From: an uncultured Prevotella sp.
GTDB taxonomy: Bacteria > Bacteroidota > Bacteroidia > Bacteroidales > Bacteroidaceae
Assembly (NCBI GenBank): GCA_900557255.1
Contig: USSA01000132.1
Coordinates: 1 to 8,006 of the forward strand
Length of the DNA stretch: 8,006 nt
Direction of reading: 5' to 3'
Position numbers and translations under genes: made by a program. The notes below the pieces were generated by a model, which was given only the letters and a program-made list of their open reading frames with translations, made no database searches and was not told the DNA's origin. How positions within the stretch are numbered: the stretch's first letter is position 1; each line of letters opens with the position of its first letter. This document shows positions 1 to 5,381 of the stretch, in pieces.

Positions 1-542
1 AAGGGGTAACCATAAAAAGAGACACTATAAAACAATATATTGACTATCTGAAAGACTCTTTCTTGATAGAAGAATCCTTACGCTATGATGTGAAAGGCAG
101 GAAATATATTGGCACCGAGACAAAATATTACTTCGCAGACATCGGCATTCGTGCTGCCATTCTCAACTATCGCCAACAAGAGGAAACACACATTATGGAA
201 AATATTATCTATAATGAACTTCGAAGCCGTGGATATAATGTGGACGTGGGATTAGTAGAACTTGGTGGTAAGGATGAGAACGGCAAGTTTATAAGAAAGC
301 AGTTAGAGGTTGACTTTGTAGTAAACCGTCCTCCATACAGAGTGTATATTCAGTCGGCTTTCCACATGCCAACGCCAGAGAAGGAACAACAAGAGCGACG
401 CCCACTATTGTCAATCAATGACCACTTCCGTAAGATTGTTATTGTTGGTGATGATATTCACCGCAAGGAAGACGAACTCGGTGTATTGACTATTGGATTA
501 TTGGATTTCTTGACGGACAAAAAACTGCTGGAGCAAGGCTAA
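1..542 (+). CDS. ATP-binding protein, DUF4143-type C-terminal part (5' end outside window)
   Basis: The reading frame is open to the left edge (first full codon at base 3) and ends at TAA 540-542, leaving 179 visible codons. No start codon should be assigned; the TTG at 63 is internal. The visible part begins with a helix-turn-helix-like stretch (IKRDTIKQYIDYLKDSFLIE), then KYYFADIGIRAAILN, MENIIYNELRSRGYNV, LEVDFVV, YRVYIQSA and a closing IVIVGDD...LTIGLLDFL segment. This order is typical of the C-terminal region (DUF4143, with a restriction-endonuclease-like fold) of the AAA-type ATPases common in Bacteroidetes. The ATPase domain with Walker motifs would lie upstream and is not visible. Where related proteins often have an E-x-K pair after the EVDF strand, this one reads Y-I-Q, so nuclease activity is doubtful. 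The cellular role of the family is poorly defined. The family call is from recognised motif order; the function is unknown. Confidence 0.85.
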   Translation, partial: GVTIKRDTIKQYIDYLKDSFLIEESLRYDVKGRKYIGTETKYYFADIGIRAAILNYRQQEETHIMENIIYNELRSRGYNVDVGLVELGGKDENGKFIRKQLEVDFVVNRPPYRVYIQSAFHMPTPEKEQQERRPLLSINDHFRKIVIVGDDIHRKEDELGVLTIGLLDFLTDKKLLEQG

Positions 543-593
543 CTGTCCTTTTGTTCCATAGTTGCATTGCAGTGAGCATACTTCTATGAAAAG

Positions 594-633
594 CCCCCGA
601 AACTCAGACCATATCGGTTCTGAATTCCGGGGG
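594..633 (-). terminator. Intrinsic terminator-like hairpin between convergent genes
   Basis: CCCCCG (594-599) pairs with CGGGGG (628-633). An inner stem, CAGA (605-608) with TCTG (619-622) plus CC/GG, closes on a short AT loop. Read on the minus strand, the stem is followed by CTTTTCAT, a short U-run, so it best serves the minus-strand gene ending at 638. On the plus strand it is followed by TAAATTATC, a poor U-tract, but it may still help stop the ATPase transcript arriving from the left. Confidence 0.7.
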
Positions 634-637
634 TAAA

Positions 638-1156
638 TTATCTCAAAATATCCATGATTTCCTCATCAAAATCATATTTATAAGCATGATCCTTAGCTTT
701 ATTGAATCCACCTCTCAAACTTTCTGCATCCATATCCCAGAAAATGCCAAACACTTTCCAGGTGTGCTGGATGTTCAGTTCCGTCGCCAATATATCGGCA
801 AGTTCCCCTCTTTTCCACCACGGCATTTTGTTGACGGGTTTGAAATCATCATTCAGGATTTGAGCGTTTCTAAGTAGTCGGAATATCTTGTTTGCTCTGG
901 CATTGCAAAGTTCAATAGGAACAACCCTACCTTCCAACAGGAAACAAGACGGTGTATATTCTTCATCATTTTCAGGTTTAGATTGGTCATTCACCACTTC
1001 CAAGTCGACCGTAGGAGCTCTGTCTCTCGCTCCTGCAGAACCCGTTCCTGGCTCTTCCTCTTCACTCTCTTCATTCTCCTTTTGCTGATCATCATCTTTA
1101 CCAACAATCATTCTGGATTGATCACGGAAGATGATATTACCTATGCTAATTCTCAT
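638..1156 (-). CDS. Hypothetical 172-aa protein with acidic linker and aromatic-rich helical C-terminal domain
   Basis: The frame starts at ATG 1154-1156 and stops at TAA 638-640. I do not recognise a named family. Residues 1-20 are a short beta-like start. Residues about 20-65 are a charged, disordered-looking linker (EESEEEEP, then Gly/Ala/Asp-rich). Residues about 70-172 form a compact, probably helical domain with an Arg/Asn-rich helix (CNARANKIFRLLRN), then PWWKRGELADILATELNI, HTWKVFGIFWDMDAESLRGG and KAKDHAYKYDFDEEI. The repeated Trp/Phe residues suggest a tightly packed helical core. There is no signal peptide or membrane segment, so it is probably cytoplasmic. Its start lies inside the end of the 51-aa gene (11-base overlap), which points to translational coupling and a joint role. 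The hairpin at 594-633 ends the transcript. A regulatory or mobile-element accessory role is only a guess. Confidence 0.75.
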   Translation of the reverse strand: MRISIGNIIFRDQSRMIVGKDDDQQKENEESEEEEPGTGSAGARDRAPTVDLEVVNDQSKPENDEEYTPSCFLLEGRVVPIELCNARANKIFRLLRNAQILNDDFKPVNKMPWWKRGELADILATELNIQHTWKVFGIFWDMDAESLRGGFNKAKDHAYKYDFDEEIMDILR

Positions 1157-1301
1157 CTGCCATATCCATTAACTGTTTGAAACTAGCAGAATCAATAACC
1201 ACTTTGCTGTTGCCACTGAATTCTACGTTAATAACTACCTCGATGTTTACCGGTCCAGTCTGCACTAGCCAGATTGGCAATCCGTAAAATATTTTAGTCA
1301 T
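1146..1301 (-). CDS. Small hypothetical protein (51 aa), coupled to the 172-aa gene
   Basis: ATG at 1299-1301 (minus strand) opens 51 codons ending with TAG at 1146-1148. The protein begins MTKIFYGLPIWLVQTG, continues with a beta-like stretch (VNIEVVINVEFSG) and ends in a short helix (SFKQLMDMADEN). The start is preceded by AATGGAGAAGATAT, whose GGAGAAG can serve as a ribosome binding site. Its last 11 bases overlap the first codons of the 172-aa gene in another frame, a typical coupled arrangement that supports both genes being real. The frame is open about 150 bases further upstream without an ATG, so a longer product is unlikely unless an unusual start is used. A TAnnTTTG-like box (TAAATTTA, minus strand, 1326-1333) lies just upstream, but no matching -33 element is seen. 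The function is unknown; I recognise no family. Confidence 0.6.
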   Translation of the reverse strand: MTKIFYGLPIWLVQTGPVNIEVVINVEFSGNSKVVIDSASFKQLMDMADEN

Positions 1302-1565
1302 ATATCTTCTCCATTTAAGATAGACTAAATTTACTTCCTCAATCTTGGAAGAAGAGGTGGCCCCTGAAAGTTTTCCAGGGTGAATCCTTACTTCGGAGAC
1401 ATTGAGCTGCAGAGCAGTATGAGGAATGCCTCCCCCGATTTCATGTCGAATTTTTCATTTTTACTCTGTTTTTAAGTTATTAATTGTTATTGTTTCTCTA
1501 TAATAGCTGCGCAAGCACTGATGCACGGTTAAATCTCATGATATTTTTTTAATGTTGTTGTTCAA
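1302..1565 (-). other. 264-base gap between minus-strand genes: leader with hairpin and tiny ORF
   Basis: No gene of ordinary length is visible. Read on the minus strand it holds a 13-codon ORF (1498-1539, MRFNRASVLAQLL then TAG). This is followed by an A-rich, SD-less stretch that looks like a Bacteroidetes translation start region and leads to ATG at about 1459, which stops after 5 codons (MKNST). A small hairpin follows: CCCTG (1362-1366) with CAGGG (1376-1380), plus two inner A-T pairs. The frame in phase with the 51-aa gene stays open from about 1454 but lacks a start. This could be a regulatory leader or the decayed remains of a small gene. Confidence 0.35.
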
Positions 1566-2021
1566 TTATTTATTGCGAGGTGAAAAATTGCTTTGCATTT
1601 CTTCTACTTTCTCTTTCAACTTGTCAAGTTGTTTCAAGTCTCTCCCTATCGTAGCCCATTGCCAAAAAGCCTCATTGAAATTCTTTTCAAACTTATCTTT
1701 TTCAAAATTTTTACTCTCCGCAACATGTTTCTTATTCAGCGTATCAATGATAGTATCCCAATGATAAAGGATGCAATAACACCACCGACGCTGCTGGTAA
1801 GGCTTGAACTTCACTTTTCCTTTCAACACATTTATTATTGTATCATGCTTGATATGCGTAATATTAGAGAACTGGTATGGAGATAGCAATTCAGCTCCAT
1901 CACCTATAAAAGACTTTAGATACAAGATGATGCACTCTTCTTGTATCTCATTGGTTCTGTCGTCTAGCTGAGCTAAGTTTTTCAGAATCAACTTTTGTCT
2001 ATGTTCTGCGATATCCAACAT
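1566..2021 (-). CDS. Hypothetical helical protein (151 aa)
   Basis: ATG at 2019-2021 and TAA at 1566-1568 on the minus strand. I do not recognise a family. The N-terminus (about residues 1-40) looks like a long amphipathic helix. The centre has SPYQFSNITHIKHDTIINVL, which might be a small DNA-binding-like helical unit, then an aromatic cluster (RRWCYCILYHWDTI). The C-terminal third (about 100-148) is Lys/Glu-rich and probably coiled-coil (LKQLDKLKEKVEEMQ). There is no signal peptide or transmembrane segment. A good Bacteroidetes-type promoter sits directly upstream, supporting expression as the first gene of the minus-strand block. It is divergent from the lipoprotein genes across a repeat-rich spacer. 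The helical centre is compatible with a regulator, but that is a weak inference. Confidence 0.65.
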   Translation of the reverse strand: MLDIAEHRQKLILKNLAQLDDRTNEIQEECIILYLKSFIGDGAELLSPYQFSNITHIKHDTIINVLKGKVKFKPYQQRRWCYCILYHWDTIIDTLNKKHVAESKNFEKDKFEKNFNEAFWQWATIGRDLKQLDKLKEKVEEMQSNFSPRNK

Positions 2022-2038
2022 AATGGTGTAAATTTATG

Positions 2039-2069
2039 CGAATTTACAACTAATTATTTGAATAGCAAA
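2039..2069 (-). promoter_or_regulatory. Bacteroidetes-type promoter for the 151-aa gene
   Basis: On the minus strand a TTTG element (2066-2069) is followed after 19 bases by TAAATTCG (2039-2046). This matches the TAnnTTTG -7 box except for one base. The arrangement TTTG-N19-TAnnTTTG is that of the primary sigma factor (SigABfr) promoters known from Bacteroides. The expected start would leave a leader of only about 10 bases before ATG 2021. Confidence 0.6.
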
Positions 2070-2084
2070 GCTGGCTCCCCAGCT
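2069..2084. repeat. 6-bp palindrome next to the promoter
   Basis: AGCTGG (2069-2074), loop CTCC, CCAGCT (2079-2084) is a perfect inverted repeat touching the upstream edge of the -33 box of the 151-aa gene. Its position fits an operator, but it is short and no T-tract follows it on either strand, so it is not a terminator. Confidence 0.4.
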
Positions 2085-2162
2085 ACTAGAAATAGCCGGA
2101 TATATTTTTTAAAAATATTAATATTTAAACTTGGTTTCACTATAGAATAACAAGAAAAAAGG

Positions 2163-2201
2163 GTAAAGTGAGCATAAATATAGCTCACCTATACACCTTA
2201 C
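2163..2201. repeat. Nested hairpin in the divergent spacer
   Basis: GTGAGC (2168-2173) pairs perfectly with GCTCAC (2183-2188) around a 9-base AT loop. An outer pair, GTAAAGTG (2163-2170) and CACCTTAC (2194-2201), matches in 7 of 8 positions and competes with part of the inner stem. On the plus strand it is followed by TTTTAT; on the minus strand a T-rich run follows at about 2150-2160. It could be a bidirectional terminator-like element or a dispersed palindromic repeat. No gene end lies close enough to decide. Confidence 0.45.
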
Positions 2202-2213
2202 TTTTATATTACT

Positions 2214-2380
2214 GAACTTTCGCATATCAGGAAGTTAAAGGAGTTAAGGAAGTTAAGGAGTTAAGACGTATGTTTTGCTGCTTAAAAACTACGCCAAAAA
2301 GACTATTGTCTTAACTCCTCAGCGACCGTAGGGAGCGATAACTCCTTTAACTCCTTTAACTTCTGAACTTGCGAAACTTG
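2214..2380. repeat. Imperfect inverted-repeat element (~165 bp) built of GGAGTTAA units
   Basis: The left arm (2231-2267) is made of GAAGTTAAAGGAGTTAA, GGAAGTTAA and GGAGTTAAGAC. The right arm (2308-2363) is its reverse complement, but carries about 20 extra bases (2320-2339, with AGCGA at both ends) in place of the middle GGAAGTTAA. The pairing continues more loosely outward: GAACTTTCGCA (2214-2224) against the complement of TGCGAAACTTG (2370-2380). The 40-base centre (2268-2307) is unpaired. The element has no coding capacity. It resembles palindromic intergenic repeats or small non-autonomous elements; no target duplication is obvious. Confidence 0.65.
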
Positions 2381-2401
2381 AACATGTGAAACTTGAGCGG
2401 T

Positions 2402-2484
2402 TTCTTCGGAGATATTTTTTTATCTTTCGGAGATATTTTCGTATTCTTCGGAGATATTCTGCTATCTTTCGGAGTAATTTTCGG
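2402..2484. repeat. 21-bp tandem repeat, four copies
   Basis: Four copies of a unit around TTCGGAGATATTTT follow each other at exactly 21 bases (the CGG recurs at 2407, 2428, 2449, 2470). Copies 1 and 3 share TTCTTCGG and copies 2 and 4 share ATCTTTCGG, so the array may have grown by doubling a 42-bp dimer. Copy 4 is diverged (GGAGTAATTTT). Being a multiple of three, it reads as a seven-residue repeat in a 73-codon plus-strand frame (2386-2607, with RRYF-like units). I do not annotate that frame as a gene, because it has no protein-like features beyond the repeat. Confidence 0.7.
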
Positions 2485-2636
2485 GTTAATGAGTTCAGAA
2501 ATAGTTATCGTTTGACAAGTGGAAGAGCCAACCCGTTATCGCCCACATCAAGCCAACATAGTGACCATCAGAGCAAAAAAAATAACGAATTAGTTTTTTT
2601 TAACTAAAATTTCAACCAAGTCTGAAAAAATTGCAT
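2485..2636. other. Spacer upstream of the lipoprotein promoter, no gene seen
   Basis: No convincing gene is present. The only structure is a 6-bp hairpin, TTAGTT (2590-2595) with AACTAA (2602-2607) around a run of six T. It lies about 30 bases upstream of the predicted -7 box and might mark the end of an upstream transcript. Confidence 0.4.
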
Positions 2637-2644
2637 TAAATTTG
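2637..2644 (+). promoter_or_regulatory. Predicted -7 box for the first lipoprotein gene
   Basis: TAAATTTG is a perfect match to the Bacteroidetes TAnnTTTG box, preceded by ATTGCAT. A TTTG element at the usual 19-base spacing is missing; the closest is TTTC about four bases too far upstream. Transcription from here would start near 2650 and give a leader of roughly 155 bases before ATG 2806. Confidence 0.5.
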
Positions 2645-2685
2645 CGCCGTTTAACAGCTCTACTTGTAAGTGTACGCAAGATGGT

Positions 2686-2720
2686 GATAGTCAATCTACC
2701 AAAACGATAGTCAAACTACC
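2686..2720 (+). repeat. Duplicated 15-bp motif in the lipoprotein leader
   Basis: GATAGTCAATCTACC (2686-2700) and GATAGTCAAACTACC (2706-2720) differ at one base and are 20 bases apart, about two helical turns. Such phased direct repeats are typical binding sites for dimeric regulators, LytTR-type response regulators among others. If so, the site would act either on a second promoter nearer the gene or as a downstream operator for the box at 2637-2644. No clear promoter is seen between 2720 and 2806. Confidence 0.5.
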
Positions 2721-2805
2721 CAAAAAAAACAACGAGCTGAAGGACAAGAATATAAGTAAATGGTATAAATCAGAAACTGAATGTACAATTTAAACTTAAA
2801 TAGAT

Positions 2806-5226
2806 ATGAAAGTATTCAATTCTAAGCTTGCTGCCATCGGTTTGGCGGCATTCGTATTCGCATCATGTAGCGACAGCAACAGTGATCCTGCAGGTGGAAC
2901 AGCACCTGTTATCAATCCTGCAGACCTCACTTCAGTAAAGCTTGTTGCACAGCAAATTGACAACAACAACATCGCTAACTACAAGAACAGCACCGCTAAT
3001 GCGAGAAAGTTCTTCTTGACAAGAGCTGGCGAGGCAAACTTCACAACCACTATGCCTACAGTGCCTGCAAAGACTGACTTCAAAAAAGTGTTGAATCTTA
3101 GCGGACCAGCTGAACTGACTAATCAGGCTTACGCAATTAGCAGTGGAAAGGATATCGACTTCAGAGGACAGAAGATCAATGGAGCTACTATTTTCGTAGA
3201 CGGAACGTGCACCATGCAGTATGACGAAACTACCCAAATGAGTAACACAAAAATTGTGTTGCTTAGCTCTGCTACATTGAAATACAATGGTACTGGTGAC
3301 ATGATTCCTAGCGGATGTACAGTTTACTGCACAAATCCTAGAAACGTATTCTCTGCAAAAAATGACATAAAGATCAAGGGTAACCTTTATGCTGACTTTA
3401 GAGATAAGAAGAGCGATGGAAGCAAGGACTTGATTACAGGTCTTGGAGCTATCAAAGAGACTACTCCGGCTGAAAAGAATAAATCAATCACTCCTACACA
3501 GAATATCACATTCGGTTCTGGTGCTAACGTATTCATCGATGGTTCTATCCGTGCCATCAACCTCCAGGTAGAAAATGGTGCAAATGTATACGCTAAAGAG
3601 AACCTCTTCAACAATGACAACAATGGTAACGCTACCATCAATGGTAATCTTTACATCGGAGGCTTTATCAAGACACGTACCTTGGATGTAAATGGTTATT
3701 TGAAGGCTGTAGAAGCTGTCAAGGTTACCAATGCATTCAATGTTCACAATGGCGCCAACGTAGAAGCATCCTACATTAACGTTACAAACAACACAAAGGA
3801 CGGAGATAAAGTAATTGCAAAGGGAGAAGCTACATTGTCTCTCAATGGTACTGGTAAGATTACTATTGGCAACAAGAATGTTATTACAGCCAACAACTTG
3901 GTTACAGACAATGCATCTGCAGGTCAGATAACATTGGCAGGAGAAAATGCTGTAGCTGTCATCAAGGCACATAAGTTTACCAATAATAGTAACAACAGCA
4001 AGATTGTCGCTTTTGCAACACCAGGCACAAACTCTACATTCTTGCTCCAGTTCCAGGAGAATTATAGTGGTTCAAAACAATACAATACTTTCGAGGATTT
4101 GGACATCGCTGCCACTTACGCAGACTATGACAAGGTAGCTGACAAAACTACTCCTAATGTAACTCTCGTAGATCAGGCGCACAAGAAATATGGTTACCAG
4201 TGGTCTGGCGACCCTGCAACTATCGCAAGCCAGGCTAAGCTTGACTTGATTGCATCTGAGGAATCAGCAGATGGTCAGTCTGCTACATGTATCCAATCTG
4301 CAAATAATAAGCTCTATGTATCATATCACACATTTGGCGACAAGAAATTTGGTGGCAACATTGAGGTACTTTCAATGACTGGCAACCAATTGCAAGTAGA
4401 TGCTAAAAAGGCTGCAGAAAACTGCGATTACAACCATCTTATCGTAGATGGTAACAGCCTCTATCTGGCAGGTAGCGGTAAAAAGTCAGCAGGTGCATTC
4501 TTAGGCAAGATAGACCTCAATGATGGTAACCTTGGCGATGAAGTGAAACTTTACGCTATCGACAACAAGACCAAGATGGATGCTAACTGTGTCGCAGAAT
4601 TCAATGGCGAACACGTAGTAGCAACAACTAAAGGTCTTACCTCATTCGCCAAGGACTTCAGTTTCTGGAGCAAGGCAGGTGCAGAAGGAAAGCATGTTGT
4701 AACAGCAAATAACAAGCTCTACACCTTGGATGTAGACGGTAAGGTGAATGTTTACGATAATAACGAATTGGAGACACCTGTTACTTACAAAGTTGGCGCA
4801 GTTGTTCCTAAGGACAATAAGGCTGTAATGGCAGTTGAAGAAACTAGCGGTGACATATACGTATGTAAAGGCGAAAATGGTGTTGCTAAGATTTCTTCTA
4901 ACGGTCAGGTAAACGACAACTTCTTCACATGCCCTACATTTACAAAACCTGAGAAGACTGAATTGACAGGTACTGTCAAGGGTCGTGCAAATGGTATCGC
5001 TATCGGCAGTGATTACATCTATGTAGCATGTGGCGGATACGGTCTGGTTGTTCTTGACAAAGAAACAGGTAAAACAGTCTGCCATCGTAAGGCAAATGCT
5101 TACAAGAATGACGACTGTGGTTCTGCAAACTATGTTGCCGTTGAAAGTGTAAATGGCGAAGAGTATGTCTACGTTGCATACGGTCAGAACCGTGTACAGG
5201 TATTCAAGGTTACAAAGACCAAGTAA
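2806..5226 (+). CDS. Large predicted surface lipoprotein: beta-solenoid plus LVIVD-type beta-propeller (paralogue A)
   Basis: 806 aa; ATG 2806, TAA 5224-5226. Residues 1-20 are a lipoprotein signal peptide with lipobox FAS-C21. The SDSNSD just after the Cys resembles the acidic/Ser tag that sends Bacteroidetes lipoproteins to the outer face of the outer membrane. Residues about 30-95 are a polar linker. Residues about 100-430 are Asn/Gly/Val-rich short strands (NGNLYIGGF, LDVNGYLKA, VHNGANVEASYINV), as in a beta-solenoid. Residues about 478-806 look like a beta-propeller: SYHT 506-509, NHL 543-545, NCV 594-596, VATT 605-608, an LVIVD-type unit YVACGGYGLVVLD (739-751), and closing VYVAYGQNRVQVF (788-800). 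LVIVD repeats (Pfam PF08309) occur in surface propellers of unclear function. No catalytic residues are recognisable. A tandem paralogue follows. Adhesion or ligand binding is inference. Confidence 0.85.
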   Translation: MKVFNSKLAAIGLAAFVFASCSDSNSDPAGGTAPVINPADLTSVKLVAQQIDNNNIANYKNSTANARKFFLTRAGEANFTTTMPTVPAKTDFKKVLNLSGPAELTNQAYAISSGKDIDFRGQKINGATIFVDGTCTMQYDETTQMSNTKIVLLSSATLKYNGTGDMIPSGCTVYCTNPRNVFSAKNDIKIKGNLYADFRDKKSDGSKDLITGLGAIKETTPAEKNKSITPTQNITFGSGANVFIDGSIRAINLQVENGANVYAKENLFNNDNNGNATINGNLYIGGFIKTRTLDVNGYLKAVEAVKVTNAFNVHNGANVEASYINVTNNTKDGDKVIAKGEATLSLNGTGKITIGNKNVITANNLVTDNASAGQITLAGENAVAVIKAHKFTNNSNNSKIVAFATPGTNSTFLLQFQENYSGSKQYNTFEDLDIAATYADYDKVADKTTPNVTLVDQAHKKYGYQWSGDPATIASQAKLDLIASEESADGQSATCIQSANNKLYVSYHTFGDKKFGGNIEVLSMTGNQLQVDAKKAAENCDYNHLIVDGNSLYLAGSGKKSAGAFLGKIDLNDGNLGDEVKLYAIDNKTKMDANCVAEFNGEHVVATTKGLTSFAKDFSFWSKAGAEGKHVVTANNKLYTLDVDGKVNVYDNNELETPVTYKVGAVVPKDNKAVMAVEETSGDIYVCKGENGVAKISSNGQVNDNFFTCPTFTKPEKTELTGTVKGRANGIAIGSDYIYVACGGYGLVVLDKETGKTVCHRKANAYKNDDCGSANYVAVESVNGEEYVYVAYGQNRVQVFKVTKTK

Positions 5227-5251
5227 TCAGAAAATACAATCATATAAATAC

Positions 5252-5291
5252 TTGTTCTCCCCCACTCTCATAATAGAGTGAGGGAGGACAA
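5252..5291 (+). terminator. Strong hairpin between the two lipoprotein genes
   Basis: CTCCC-C-CACTCT (5257-5268) pairs with AGAGTG-A-GGGAG (5275-5286) around CATAAT. The stem extends outward with TTGTT (5252-5256) against GACAA (5287-5291), giving about 16 pairs, one of them G-U, with one C/A mismatch. It lies 25 bases after the first stop codon. There is no T-run after it, so it may be a partial terminator, an RNA-stabilising 3' stem or a processing site. No clear promoter follows before the second gene, which argues for some readthrough. Confidence 0.6.
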
Positions 5292-5381
5292 ACCTTATAA
5301 AGGCTAAATTAACTAGCTATTAAACAATTATAAGGTATGCGTAAAAAGTGACTAAAGTATTAACGAATAATATTGAATAAC

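Noticed and set aside
686..1180. Three plus-strand frames opposite the 172-aa gene
   Set aside because: They lie antisense to a gene supported by coupling with its neighbour and a downstream hairpin; their Ser/Phe-rich composition is that of antisense of an acidic linker.
2386..2607. 73-codon plus-strand frame with an RRYF-like seven-residue repeat
   Set aside because: It is produced by the 21-bp tandem array being a multiple of three; the rest has no protein-like pattern and there is no ribosome site or promoter.
3484..3972. 162-codon minus-strand frame inside paralogue A
   Set aside because: Shadow of a clear plus-strand gene; Cys/Ile/Val-rich composition typical of antisense translation of Asn/Thr/Gly-rich coding sequence.
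5337..5351. Four-codon ORF (MRKK) preceded by TAAGG in the leader of paralogue B
   Set aside because: Too short to separate from chance; no supporting structure around it.
5373..5381. TTG start giving paralogue B three extra residues
   Set aside because: The ATG at 5382 places the lipobox Cys at residue 21 exactly as in paralogue A.
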